Assembly (NCBI GenBank): GCA_054601695.1
Contig: BAAHQB010000004.1
Coordinates: forward strand, 868,001 to 932,000
Origin: Amorphochlora amoebiformis
Taxonomy: Eukaryota; Cercozoa; Chlorarachniophyceae
DNA length: 64,000 nucleotides
Direction: 5' to 3'
Under the pieces are notes generated by a model. That model had not been told where the DNA came from. It saw only the letters and a list, made by a program, of their open reading frames with translations, and did not search any database. Both the position numbers and the translations under genes were made by a program. Of this stretch, positions 16,575 to 64,000 are shown piece after piece. Position 1 is the first letter of the stretch, and every line of letters starts with the position of its first letter.

Positions 16575-18038
16575 TTATTTGGAGTAGATGGATCCTGGGC
16601 CTGAAAATCTATCCTTGTTGGACGCATTCATCTTGATAGCGACTCCACCCTTGGGGTTCCAGTTTCTGTGATTCATCATTTCCCCTCGCTGATTCCCCTT
16701 GGATGCCCTTGTCAGGTAAGAGCTTGGGTCCTTGAATCGTGTACCAGTCTTGCCCGCAAAGGCTGAGGAGGGCCTCCTATTAGTGACCGGCTTGAAGCTT
16801 GTAGGGACCTTCGACCTCATAAATGACTTGGAGCCTTCCTCAGGATCCATCCCGGTGAGCTTGGCCCATGATGCCGTCATCCTAGTCGTCGATGAAATTT
16901 TGAACCCACCCTTCGAAGGATTTGGATTGTGGGCAAGACCGATGGAATCAGTCGCGGCATTCTTGTAGATTCCCTGCTTGAACCTTGGGTTTGTGCTCAC
17001 AGGTACTCCCTTCTCTGGTTTCCACTCAGGGTAGACTGTCATCGTCTGTCTCTCGTCAATCTTGTTAGCAGCCGCGAGGTGGGACTGAGAGTCGGAGAAC
17101 CTCGAGCCGGATTTCCCCGAGAATGCATGATAACTTTTCTTGTTCTCGAAACTCGAACGAACTACGGCGGCCTCTTCACTAGCCTCTCCCCCATTTGACT
17201 TCTTTTGAAGCCACTTATTTGCTTTTCTTCCAGACTCCTTATCAAAACTGATGGATCCCTGAAAACACATTGTTAGCCCTAATGTCGTCTCCATACGGGC
17301 AAGTTTCACCTTCACGTTAACTTTTTCCTTATGTGCCATCCCGATGTAATCTGAGACATTTTTTTTGAAGTAACTATTCTTGAACCTAGCAGAATTGCTC
17401 TTGTTGAGGCTGATTCCACCCTTGATCTTCCACTGGGTGTGCCCCCTTGACGATCCTGAGCTCTCACCCTTCTTTCTCAAGTGCGACTGAGGATCGTTGA
17501 ATCGATTTCCAATCTTTCCCCGAAACGCAGATGAGTTCCCCTTGCTCTTGGGCCTGAAGCTTGATGGAGGCATGTAGTTTCTGTAGCTGACGGCACCCTC
17601 TTCAGGGTCCTTAGCGCCTACTCCAAGATGAGTTTTCCTCTAATATATATGGATGTTAAAGGCCTTGAGAGCACGATACTGGCAACGTGTAAATATGTAC
17701 ATGGGGGTTTAGGACTCGAGCGCATATATTCAGGGCGTAAAGAAGGAATGTGACAACCCTTGAGAGAAAGTTTACTGTCAGTTTGAATATATATTTTTTA
17801 CTCGTTAGGGTACGACGAATGAAAGCATTTATACACTGGCCTATAAAATGTACATGGGCTTCGTTAGCTTATTTACCGTCATACTGAGACGTTTAATGTT
17901 TATTTTCATCTTTCGCAGCATCTTATGTGAATTCTTTTCGCTCCGCACGACTGGATCCTGAAGGTAGTCACGATTTTTTTCACATCTGTGTCGACGTACA
18001 TCAACAAACGCCTCTACCTTGGCTTTGGAATCAGGCAT
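16575..18038 (-). CDS. Basic protein with three internal repeats, function unknown
   Basis: Two exons: 17877-18038 (54 codons from ATG; donor GTAAAT) and 16575-17639 (acceptor TATTAG; stop at 16575-16577), 408 residues in total. The start is supported by a TATAAAT motif near 18096-18102 on the minus strand and by the next gene diverging upstream. The protein has three copies of a unit with SAFxGKxGxRFxDPxSHL (FRGKIGNRFNDPQSHL, FSGKSGSRFSDSQSHL, FAGKTGTRFKDPSSYL). Each is followed by a W..KGG segment and a basic NxxRF segment; two copies are preceded by DPEEG. It has no membrane span. Within exon 2 a 51-nt in-frame stretch, about 17262-17312, has intron-like borders (GTGAAA...TTTTCAG), so it may be an optional or retained intron. 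I do not recognise the family; repeated short motifs of this kind occur in axonemal and cytoskeletal proteins, but nothing here proves that. Confidence 0.75.
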
Positions 18039-18400
18039 GGTTCTTTCAATCGCTTTCAGTGCTCAACACACTCTTACGTCTATATGTCGGGAGGATTTAT
18101 AGGTCGGGATGAGATCGGAGTCGACAGTGACTCGACACGACAACCAAATCTGAAACCGTCGGGTAATTTCGATCTGGGTTCCGAATCTGTGGGTGCCGAA
18201 GGTCGAATGGCCTCATCGCGCCGAGGTGGCGGGTTGCGGCATTGTGCAGGAGCTACTCTTCCTACTTCTTCTTGCCTCGGCCAACGGGATCACTGAAGAC
18301 GGGTAAGGCGATGACTCGCTTTGACTCCAAACGCCGAGCTTTGTACTCCCTCATCCGTACCCGATAACTCTATAAATTTTGATTCATCAACTACAGGTCG
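18039..18400. promoter_or_regulatory. Divergent promoter region between genes B and C
   Basis: About 360 bp of GC-balanced, repeat-free DNA lies between the ATG of the minus gene (18038) and the first plus ATG (18401). Minus-strand TATAAAT sits at about 18096-18102, roughly 60 bp from the minus start codon. A plus-strand TATAAAT sits at 18371-18377. A consensus donor (GG|GTAAGG) at 18302/18303 and an acceptor (CTACAG) at 18396 suggest a 5' UTR intron for the plus gene if its transcription starts farther upstream. Confidence 0.45.
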
Positions 18401-18640
18401 ATGAGTGCCGGCAAATCTAAATCGAAGACAACTAAAAGCCGTTCTCCGCAGCATACACGTAGCGGGGAGTCTATGCCTGGTATGGACAGAAGTGTAGGAT
18501 TTGTCAAGACACAGTTTTTTGTTGATTGTGAGATGTATTTCATTTGCTGAACTATAGGCGTCGGGTGTAAGCGCTCAAGGATGTCTACGTTCCCAGCGGG
18601 AACTTTGGATGTGTGTGAAAGTGTTAATATTAAGCGAAAG

Positions 18641-18692
<52 letters not shown>

Positions 18693-18792
18693 GTGTATAT
18701 ACCGTCGGCTGCATGTGAATATGTACATGGATATAAAAACACATAATAGGTACATGTAATATATTTTGTAATATATATTATGTATGTATATA

Positions 18793-18852
<60 letters not shown>

Positions 18853-19583
18853 AACATATACATATACACATACATATATATTTAATGTGTACATTTGTAT
18901 CTGTTCTTGTTATATGAACACACATTTAAACAACAGACACTCTCCTTATACACCCAATATTCGAATGACTGAAGGAAAATATACACACATCCAGAACCAA
19001 ATCGTGCATATCGAGACGCCAATCTCACAGTTTCCAAACTTCGACCTCAAACTCACGTCATCATCAGGGACTAACAACGAACTCCTCACCCTCACGCGTC
19101 AAATCGCCCAGAAGACCCAAATCCCCCCTGACGATCAGATTCTCTACTACGCTGGTACCGAACGCGTTGACTATGCCAAGCGATTGCGCAGCGATTGTAA
19201 GAGTTATAACTAAAATCCCAGCCTGCTCAAGAAGAATAGCTTGCATTGAACTTAATCCTAACCCTAATCCTAATCCTAAACCTACATCTAATCCTAAACC
19301 TACATCTAAAGGAAGTAAAGGGGAGGGTTAGGCTAGGGTAAGGTTGGTACAGTTGGGCTAGATTGGAATCCTTTGGGATTGCCATATTGTCTCCTTCCGT
19401 CATTCTCTCATCTCCTCTCTATCTATCTTTCCCAATCTCCTCCCCCCTCTCGTCTCCATCACCTCTCCCTCTCTCCTTCGCCTTCGCCTTCGCCTCTTTC
19501 CCTCTCTCTCTATCTCTTTCCCTCTTTTTCTCTAATCCAGGTCCCATTACCCTCTTGAAGCGCATGCCTGAGTACAGTAATGA

Positions 19584-19584
<1 letters not shown>
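18401..19584 (+). CDS. Ubiquitin-like-domain exons, 5' part of gene C or a separate small gene
   Basis: The exons are 18401-18479 (ATG; basic Ser/Lys-rich start [15 protein letters not shown]), 18558-18610 (tentative), 18937-19196 and 19541-19571 or 19541-19584. The 260-nt exon has an ATG at 18964 that could also be a start. It reads IVHIETP...LKLTSS, then [22 protein letters not shown], and continues across a consensus donor (GTAAGAG) into [11 protein letters not shown]. The order of beta strand, helix, IPPDDQ-x-L-x-x-AG and a final strand matches a ubiquitin fold. There is no C-terminal GG, so it is a domain rather than a modifier. With donor 19571 the chain joins in phase to the exon at 20743 and on to the SET exons. 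With the stronger donor 19584 it does not, and could end at a stop near 21350. The join between 18610 and 18937 disagrees in phase. Confidence 0.55.
19385..19540 (+). repeat. TC-rich tract leading into an acceptor
   Basis: The 150-bp pyrimidine-rich stretch (TCTC, CCTTCG, CTCTTT units) runs directly into TCTAATCCAG, the acceptor of exon 19541. The pyrimidine strand is the sense strand. Confidence 0.7.
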
Positions 19585-19656
<72 letters not shown>

Positions 19657-19678
19657 CATATGTGACATACATATATAT

Positions 19679-19736
<58 letters not shown>

Positions 19737-19974
19737 TATGTATATATTTATCACACACACATACAAATATATATACACACACATACAACACATATATATA
19801 TATACATGCACATATGTATGTGCATGCACATGCACATATACACACACATACATAAGTAACATATATATATATATATATATGTACCAATACACATATGGGT
19901 ACATACTTGTCAATTTATAGATATGTATATGTGTTATAAATATATATATGTGTATATATATATATACAAATGTG

Positions 19975-20009
<35 letters not shown>

Positions 20010-20131
20010 GTGTAAATTTATATATACGTATTATTCATATAGGTATATTTGTATATATATGTATATACATATATATACATATATATTGTATATATAATGT
20101 ATATTGAAATATCATACTAATTAGCCATATA

Positions 20132-20210
<79 letters not shown>

Positions 20211-20286
20211 ACATACGTATATATTTATATAGATATATATATATATATATACATATAATATATACATATATAATATATACATATAT

Positions 20287-20337
<51 letters not shown>

Positions 20338-20392
20338 TATATATACATTACCTATATCTACACATGTTGGAATGTTTCTAAATATATACGCA

Positions 20393-35432
<15,040 letters not shown>

Positions 35433-35564
35433 GATAAGTTATGAATTGATTCAGCGAAATTTAAACCCTTGTTCATGTGTACCTATGTCGAAGACGGCAG
35501 TATCGAGCATACGGGTAGTACGTTATGTGTATGCATATTGTATATGTGTATATTCCAATTTATG

Positions 35565-35606
<42 letters not shown>

Positions 35607-36680
35607 GTATATATATATGTATTTATATGTTACAAATACATATATATATATATAACATACATATATATATATATACATATAAATATATATATGTATATAA
35701 ACACATTTATACACATATACATGTATATACATATATATATATATATATAATATATATATATATATTATAATATATATATATATATATATATGCATATATA
35801 TATATACATATGTAATATGTACATAATATTGATACCTGGTACATACAATACATACATATGTGTGTCTTTTTTACACACACATATATATATGTGCAAGCCT
35901 TTGCAACGACCATATCGTATCAAGACCGACGCTGAGCTAGTATAGCTAGAGCTAGTGCGCAACCAACCACTAGTCGCAATGATTAATTTAATTATGACAT
36001 CAAATTGTCATTAATCAGACTAATATGGCGGTTGAATAAGTTATGAGCTAGATGAGATCTAGTATTTTAGATATAGATAATTTATAAGCTAAGACTAACT
36101 ACTAGAACTAGTAGAACTACTAGGTAAGACTGATCATATGCGCGCATATATCGATGAAAAAAGCTAGATGCTCTTGTCCGATATAGAAGCGGCACTAACT
36201 AGCTAAGTTTCCTAATTAATACTTGGGATAGCATATACTAACTAGATATTTTCACACTAGATGAACCATTTGAATTATAATTATGAAGTTATGCAATATA
36301 AACTCTACTTGTCCAGAAACCAGATGATACTACTATCTGGCTATATAGCTATTCTAGTATTACAACATCATAGCAAAGCTTTTGTAGTCATCGATAAATG
36401 TGGATTCCACATTATTGGATATGAAATAGTGGTAGAGAATATCCGCACAAGAAAGTTGACGAAAACATCCAACCATACTTGAAATATAATTAAGCCTTCA
36501 AATTCAGACCGCTCGCGCGAAGGTTTCAATGTATAGTTCTAGTCAGATCCGAGCTAACAAAATATGTCCTGAATTCCATCTACATGAGCTCATGCATGGC
36601 AGAAAGGACGGCAGGTCTATCCAATACCCACGGCATATCTCACCCCGACGATGAAGCGACAGAGTAGCATGTGCACATGC
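35433..36680. other. Intergenic region between convergent genes C and D, CTAG-rich
   Basis: TA tracts occupy 35570-35810. From 35910 to 36260 the sequence is AT-rich but not a simple repeat, and CTAG recurs about fifteen times. From 36260 to 36680 it is plain unique sequence. A 73-codon plus frame at 36261-36482 has no supporting motif. No gene is called. Confidence 0.5.
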
Positions 36681-37149
36681 TTAGAATTCGGCCTTCTTGG
36701 CAACCTCTACCTCGTCCAGGGCGAACTGATTAGTGCTGACACCAGCGTAGTTGACACTTTCAAAACGTACGGTAACGGGGAAGAGGATTCCGTCTTCCTG
36801 GTCGACGCTAACCACCTTGCCGATGTTGTTGTACCAGTATGAGTAGGGCCTATTGATTTTCACGTAAGATCCACGGGGGGGTCCTTTCTGGGGAGGCTTC
36901 GGCTTAGCGGCAGGCTTAGCGGCAGCCTCAGCACGGACGGCGAAGCGGCCAACAGGCTGATTCAAATGCACAGTTGGGTTGCTGATATTTTCACTTAAAT
37001 TCTTTTCTACTTACCCTCACGTTTACAGATTTCATGGCGACAGCCTGAAGTTGCGTAGTGTTGGAACTTCCCCTCGAGAGCATCACGAGAACAAGGACAA
37101 GGCCGACATTGAGCGCGACGCTGCATGCTAGGGCGGTGGTCCCCTTCAT
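36681..37149 (-). CDS. psaE: Photosystem I reaction centre subunit IV, nuclear-encoded precursor
   Basis: Two exons: 37015-37149 (ATG) and 36681-36956 (stop TAA), with a 58-bp GT-AG intron (donor GTAAGT); 136 residues. The mature part starts near AEAAAKP and carries the PsaE SH3-like fold signature [21 protein letters not shown], then [30 protein letters not shown]. PsaE sits on the stromal side of photosystem I and helps dock ferredoxin. The presequence is odd for a simple transit peptide: residues 7-24 ([18 protein letters not shown]) form a hydrophobic signal-like segment, followed by a Ser/Thr/Arg-rich stretch. This two-part layout is what secondary plastids use. The gene diverges from psbQ and lacks TA-tract introns. 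Confidence 0.95.
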
Positions 37150-37469
37150 AGTGTTTCGGTGTCTCTCTCACGGCTACAAAAGAGTTTTGATCAATATTTT
37201 GTCGGCTCCACCTTAAGAGGGGTTCATGGCGCCTTCGGTCGTCTGATTCGAGGCCAATACAGAATAATAGGCTGAAAATTTCAGAAGAGGGACCATAATG
37301 GATATGGAAATGACTTTGATAAGCTTGAAAACGTAAGAAATGTCTCACTGACTGCTGTAGAAGCCAATTGGGGTGGCCGCCATTTCCGCGAAAAATTAAA
37401 TTTCATGATTCTCTTTTGGCCCGTAAGTGGCACAGCCGCCTAGCAGGAGAGTCCGTCCCAGACAACACC
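37150..37469. promoter_or_regulatory. Shared divergent promoter of psaE and psbQ
   Basis: 320 bp of repeat-free sequence separates the two start codons of a photosystem I and a photosystem II gene transcribed outward. This layout allows co-regulation of the pair from one region. I see no convincing TATA box; specific factor sites cannot be assigned by eye. Confidence 0.5.
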
Positions 37470-38315
37470 ATGCAGTACCGCGCGATCGAGGAAGGTAAGG
37501 CCCTTGCGCCCCGAGTCACCAAGAAATCGTCCTTTGTGGCCGTTGCCGTCATTGCGGTCGTATGCTGCGTTGCCGGCGCCATGATGTTTGGCGGATCCTC
37601 GCAACTTCAGAACGCTGTGCGCTCCAACGTCAACTGCCGCAATGTCCGTGCTACGGCCGGTGTTGACCGCCGCGCGGTAGGTTTATCCTCTCCTGTGTCT
37701 CGTACCCTCCTACTTCATCTGCAGACACCAGAGACACTGAGAATGCTGGCGCAGAGTTAAAACTCACTGATATCGACTTACCCCTGATACGAATCGTATT
37801 TTCAGATGATGGGTGGACTTTTCGGTATCGCTGCCGCTGGTGCTAACAAGGCTTTCGCTGCTGGGCCTGGTTTCACCAACCCCGACTTCATTGATGACCG
37901 AAAGGCCAAGACCAAGGGTTTCGACATCATCTATGAGGCTCGTGATCTTTCCCTCGACCAGAACGTTCGAGATGGTATGACCCAGGCTCGCTCCTCCCTT
38001 GACGCCACTAAGGCTCGCGTTAAGGACGCTGAGGTCAAGCTTAACGAGGCTGGTGCTTTTGTCGACAAGAAGTACTGGACTGAAGGCCGCAACGTCCTCC
38101 GTCGACTCGTCGGTACTCTTCGCTTCGATCTTGCCGCTCTCGCGTCCTCTAAGACTGGTGCTTCCAAGAAGGAAGCCATGAAGGCCAACAAGGAGTTCTT
38201 CGCTTCCCTTGAGTCCTTTGACCTTGCGATGTCCAAGAAGAACGTCGATGCGGGCAAGAAGGCTTTCGCCAAGACCATATCTGCTTATAAGAACGCCGTC
38301 TCTCTCACAGCTTAA
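37470..38315 (+). CDS. psbQ: Oxygen-evolving enhancer protein 3 (PsbQ) precursor
   Basis: Two exons: 37470-37676 and 37806-38315, with a 129-bp intron; 238 residues, stop TAA. The mature four-helix-bundle part begins at AGPGFTNPDF and contains YEARDLSLDQNVRDGM, DAEVKLNEAG, KKYWTEGRNVLRR and a C-terminal Lys/Ala-rich helix, as in PsbQ of the extrinsic oxygen-evolving complex in the thylakoid lumen. Targeting looks tripartite: a 22-residue leader then hydrophobic VAVAVIAVVCCVAGAMM; an Arg/Asn/Ser-rich transit region; then RRAMMGGLFGIAAAGANKAFA, where a twin arginine precedes a hydrophobic core and an AFA cleavage site, as expected for Tat export to the lumen. Codon use is C-ending rich, unlike the neighbouring AT-rich genes. 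Confidence 0.93.
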
Positions 38316-38914
38316 GCCTCAAGCAATACTGTTATAAACATTAGGATTGTGGGTTCTCTTACATGTGGAGATCTCGCTCTTCTTCTGCTTATTATAGAGA
38401 GGGTCATCGCTACTTCGAGCGATATTTTGCACATTGAATTTATTAATTAAATTCACATAACGTTATTTTTCAGATGTAAACATAAATAATATATGTTATA
38501 TGATGCAATATTTGTATATGTACTAAGTACTTCCATTTATATACAATAGTTACATATGTAATATTAGAAATATTACAATTATAATTATCTAGATTACAGT
38601 ACAGTGTTATACATACGTAGTTAAGCGGTATTATACGCGTATACTAGTAATTAATTTACTAGCTAGTACTAAGCCCAGATTACAATTATGGAATTGTACC
38701 TGTATGTTCTAGTGTCAGTATATGCGATGATTGAAGTTTGAAACATTATGTGTAACCATATGCGTAAATCCAATCTCGACTTGTAACCCACACACCAGAG
38801 AAGCATTACAATTATCGGTATCACGGTACCCTCCCACGGTGCGGTGCTGCCAGCCATGGGCCCTGCCGGCCCCTCGATTCCGCAGCAGCGTCTGTAGTTT
38901 GCCAGCTCTGACTA
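38316..38914. other. Intergenic region between convergent psbQ and PRMT-like gene
   Basis: 600 bp without TA microsatellites: AT-rich 3' flank of psbQ, a second small CTAG cluster near 38590-38670, then GC-balanced sequence from 38760. The plus frame open across 38731-39010 is the antisense of the last PRMT exon and its 3' UTR. Confidence 0.5.
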
Positions 38915-60772
<21,858 letters not shown>

Positions 60773-61220
60773 CACCAACAACCGAGTCCCTGATTCGATA
60801 AATCCTCGATTCAGACAAAAATTCAAGAAGAGCAGGGCACGCTGGGTAGGTTCGGGCCTTCAGGCCAAATTATTGCCGATTCTTCCTCGCACCGTCCTTT
60901 CCGAACCTTCCGGAGGCGCGCAAGGATTTCCCATAGCCGAGCCGACAACGCAAAATAGAACGAACAAACAAAGGATACCCGGGATCATAACCCCCGCCGG
61001 GCGAGGAGATAGCCCCTGCCAACGATTCCCGCGCCAGCGGGATCCATTAGACAGTCGAAATTACCGAAATAAAGTATTGTCATATTAACCTCTAATAGAA
61101 TATTATTTCGGTAAAATCACCAAAAATAGCCGAGTTGGTCCTCTTTTAGGTCTCTCGTGGTATCACGAATCTAGCCGTCAAAAGCTCGTCTTTCGACACA
61201 AATAAAAAGACCGTTCAACG
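60773..61220. promoter_or_regulatory. Divergent promoter region of genes F and G
   Basis: 448 bp of GC-balanced, non-repetitive DNA lies between the minus ATG at 60772 and the plus ATG at 61221. A plus-strand frame is open from about 60873 to 61088, but it is Pro/Arg-rich and has no splice or motif support; I read it as leader or promoter sequence. This is one of only four long repeat-free blocks in the window, and three of those are divergent promoters. Confidence 0.45.
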
Positions 61221-63123
61221 ATGGGAGTTGCATGCGCGAAGAACACTGGGGCCTCCTTGGATGGTTCGTTCGTCGTGTCTATAATCGTCAGACTTCCTTA
61301 CATGTGCGTGTGTCTTCCCCAGACAACACGATCGCCAAGCGTGGCGAAGAGCCAACACCGTCGTGCAACATTATGGGACTGTCTGGAATTCTACGCTCAG
61401 TTGGACTTCAGAGCAGCACTCTCAAGCTCCCCGGAGGAGAAAGGGCAATCATTGTGACGCCGTATATGACTACGTAATTCATGGTGTTGGGTTTGGTATC
61501 GATTTCTTGCTTCAGATCTACGGCTTTTCGATCGGCAATCGAACAGCCATACTCTGGAAATGAACTTACGTTTACTGTGATACTCAGCGATCTCAAAGGC
61601 AGCTTCAAGGAACTTGGTCCTGAGAAAGTCACGACTCCGTACGGCGAGGGGTATGAAAAAAAAAACAATGTGCAAGAGAACGATGTAAGAGAACGCAAGA
61701 GATTATGCAAGAGAATAATGTAAGAGAACAAGTCGTCTGACACCGTGGCGACCGCACAGGTTTGTGCTCACCAATGACGAGTTCACAGGGATGTCAACTG
61801 TTCAGCTTCCGTTCGGCACGGCCTACATGCAGACTTCCCACATGACTCCCCAGAAGGAAGAGATGCTTGCAAAAAGGTGCACCATTCCCCTTGGACATAT
61901 GGTTCCATTTACACCGTACTCTTGCGGCGAATTCAGGAACGACGATCTGGAACGCGAGATCATCGAAGCCAATGTCCAAATTGCCAAGCAAAACGAGGAG
62001 ATTGCCCGTCTCCGTGCCCTCCTTAGGGCTAGGAATGAAGAGGTGAAATTGGACGACGATATTGTAGAGGTCAATGAGGAGATAATGGTGCGCGACATGC
62101 ACGCCACGATCGAAGAAGAAAAGAAGGTATCAGAGGAATAATTAACCCGAGAATTTTAAGTGCTCTACTTGCAGCGTCAACTTCCAGTGAACACAAACAT
62201 TCCATGAGGCCAGCCCGAACGTTGAAAATCTTACATCATTCAGTTTGAAGAGGGAGAGCCGATTGTCGCAGCCCCTGAGCCTCCTGTTGAAGAGGCACCT
62301 GAGAGCGATGAGGCTAAGGATGAGGCTAAGGATGAGGCTAAGGATGAGGCGAAAGCGGCCCCTAGCAATCTGGCGGTTATCTACGAGGTGTGTAGATGGC
62401 GGGTGGAGATTAAATCTCGATTCTAATGTTACGGTAACACAGGATGCGAAGGCAGCTGCGGAGGCAGCTGAAGAGGAGGCGTGGAGAAGGGACATCGACG
62501 TAAGTCATTTGTTTCATGTGGGAATACTAAATCACTACACCGAGTATACTAAGTCATTACACTATGTGTAGATACATAAATTGATTTCTATCATACTTTT
62601 AACACAAAAGCGTACTGTAATACACCTCGATAGAGCTGAAGAAGAGAAAATATTTTACACACAAATGTTATTTTACGTAAACGAGAGTCAATATAACACA
62701 ACATCATGCGTTAACCAGGCTGAAGAGGAGTATGTGTCGACATATATCTAAGTATACATATGTCGAAATGTATCTGAATATATATGTGTGTAGACATAAA
62801 TCTGTATACGTGTTTTCTACTAAAATGTGATTTATATGTGCATACATAAGAAGAATGTATTGCACCTTCATGATTAGGCTAAGGAGGAAAAAAAGGCTTC
62901 GTTAGCGCTTCGCGAGGCACTGCTGCCTATTTGCGCTTGGTCGACACTCTCCATACGTGATGTCGGATCGGTATTCCAAAGATTTATGAATAATATATGA
63001 AAGTGTTAACATGTATATATACTAAGCTCTCCACGAGATTTGATCGGTAACTAAGCTGTCCACTGTGTTTCTTGTGTGGTTACATGTGTATGTGTGTGAA
63101 TACGCACATGCAAACAATGCCTA

Positions 63124-63175
<52 letters not shown>

Positions 63176-63957
63176 TATATATTATATATTTATGTATATA
63201 AATATACATAGTATATATATTTTATACACATATGTATATAATGTAGATGTATATATTTATAATATATATATATATGAACATGTATATATGTATATTATAT
63301 GTAAATATATATACATGTATTATATATAGTTTATGCATATACATACATATATGTACAGATTTACATCTGTACGATTAAATTTAGATTTATGTGCATACTA
63401 TGCATACATAATCTTATATTCAATGCATTTTTCGAAAACATACTCCATTGCATCCAAATCAAGGTACCTATAATATGTACAACCCTTATTCCCAGATCCC
63501 CAACATGTTGGCATGGTCAGTCGAGCTCAAGAAGATCCAATTGAAGAAGGTAGAAAAGAGGGAATGGGACCGGGGGAGGAAAACTAGATGGAGGGGAAAC
63601 GAGAAACTAGCACGTCCTCATCATTAGAGGAAAGAAAAAAAAAAAGGACGGAAAGGGGGATGAATGGAAATAGAAAGACTGTGGAAAGAGAGAGAAGCAA
63701 GGAGTGAGAGAGAAGCTAAGGGTTCGGTTGGTGAGAAGCAGAGAAAGGTCCAGAGAAACCTGTAGATGGAGACTTCCGATCTCATGCTTTTTTTCTTTGG
63801 CTAAATATATCTAAAAATATTTATTCATATGTATGTATGTAAGAGTATATTATGTAACGCATAAATATACATACATTATATGTGTGCACAAATATATATA
63901 ATATATATATATATATACATGTTTATACATAAACCGCAGACCACCTATGCCATGCAT
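61221..63957 (+). CDS. Acidic coiled-coil protein with N-terminal acylation signature, 3' end outside window
   Basis: Exons: 61221-61263, 61323-61473, 61516-61650, 61760-62126, 62244-62387, 62443-62499, 62719-62733, 62878-62961, 63496-63549 and possibly 63940-63957. All joins agree in phase; 356 residues so far. The protein starts MGVACAKNTGASLD: Gly2 with Cys5 is the pattern for myristoylation plus palmitoylation, so membrane anchoring (plasma or ciliary) is likely. A beta-rich part follows (LKLPGGERAIIVTPYM; NELTFTVILSDLKGSFKEL; TPYGEG). Next comes a coiled coil (DLEREIIEANVQIAKQNEEI, ARLRALLRARNEEVKLDDDI) and an acidic linker with four EAKD/DEAK repeats at 62311-62355. Ala/Glu helices end the visible part. 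No known enzyme motif. Introns near the 5' end are short (42-117 bp); the last ones contain TA tracts. Confidence 0.8.
63550..63780. other. Purine-rich intron segment of gene G
   Basis: AGGGGAAA/GAGAGAGAAG-rich unique sequence follows the donor of exon 63496-63549 (AAG|GTAGAA). No frame continues through it. TA tracts follow to the right edge. Confidence 0.5.
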
Positions 63958-64000
63958 GTATACATATATATATATATATGTATATATATCTATATATATA

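Noticed and set aside
17988-18296. 102-codon plus ORF over the B/C divergent region
   Set aside because: It overlaps the antisense of gene B exon 1 and the promoter, has no motif, and codon periodicity breaks at the TATA-bearing segment.
60873-61088. 71-codon plus ORF upstream of gene G
   Set aside because: Pro/Arg-rich, no splice link to gene G in phase, and located between divergent start codons.

Overview
The window comes from a eukaryotic nuclear genome with a green-lineage plastid. It carries nuclear PsaE and PsbQ genes with presequences, spliceosomal GT-AG introns, TTAGGG-type telomeric repeats and no bacterial-style operons. Both plastid precursors begin with a strongly hydrophobic segment ahead of a transit-like region. 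Together with the TTAGGG repeats this suggests a secondary green plastid (chlorarachniophyte-like), although a prasinophyte such as a pyramimonadalean is not excluded. The organism call is inference.

Most of the window looks like junk: (TA)n microsatellites with CA, TC/GA and telomere-like arrays, in which nearly every long open frame is a Tyr/Ile/His or Ser/Leu repeat artefact. The small islands of complex sequence between these tracts are exons. Read with GT-AG borders and matching phase, they join into seven genes: (A) 1-12650, minus, a SET/Rubisco-LSMT-like protein methyltransferase running off the left edge, with further minus exons at 12817-14948 that may be its N-terminus; (B) 16575-18038, minus, a basic protein with three internal repeats; (C) 18401-35432, plus, a ubiquitin-like module followed by pre-SET, SET and post-SET domains of an SUV39-type histone methyltransferase; (D) psaE 36681-37149, minus; (E) psbQ 37470-38315, plus; (F) 38915-60772, minus, a protein arginine methyltransferase-like gene of at least 20 exons; (G) 61221 to the right edge, plus, an acidic coiled-coil protein with an N-terminal MGxxC acylation signature. 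B/C, D/E and F/G are divergent pairs with 320-450 bp between start codons; C/D and E/F converge.

The two photosystem genes are compact (introns 58 and 129 bp, no TA tracts). The methyltransferase genes spread 0.8-1.3 kb of coding sequence over 12-22 kb. The most unusual signals are: half-exon tandem duplications that carry a splice site and lie on the same side as that site (2-6 copies at many exons); interstitial telomeric arrays starting within a few bases of 5' splice sites, including a 1.3-kb intron that is a head-to-head TTAGGG/CCCTAA array; and long TC arrays whose pyrimidine strand is the sense strand of the host gene.

Limits: exon joins were made by eye. A few joins (marked) do not agree in phase or lack an exon, and 5' ends of A and C are unresolved.
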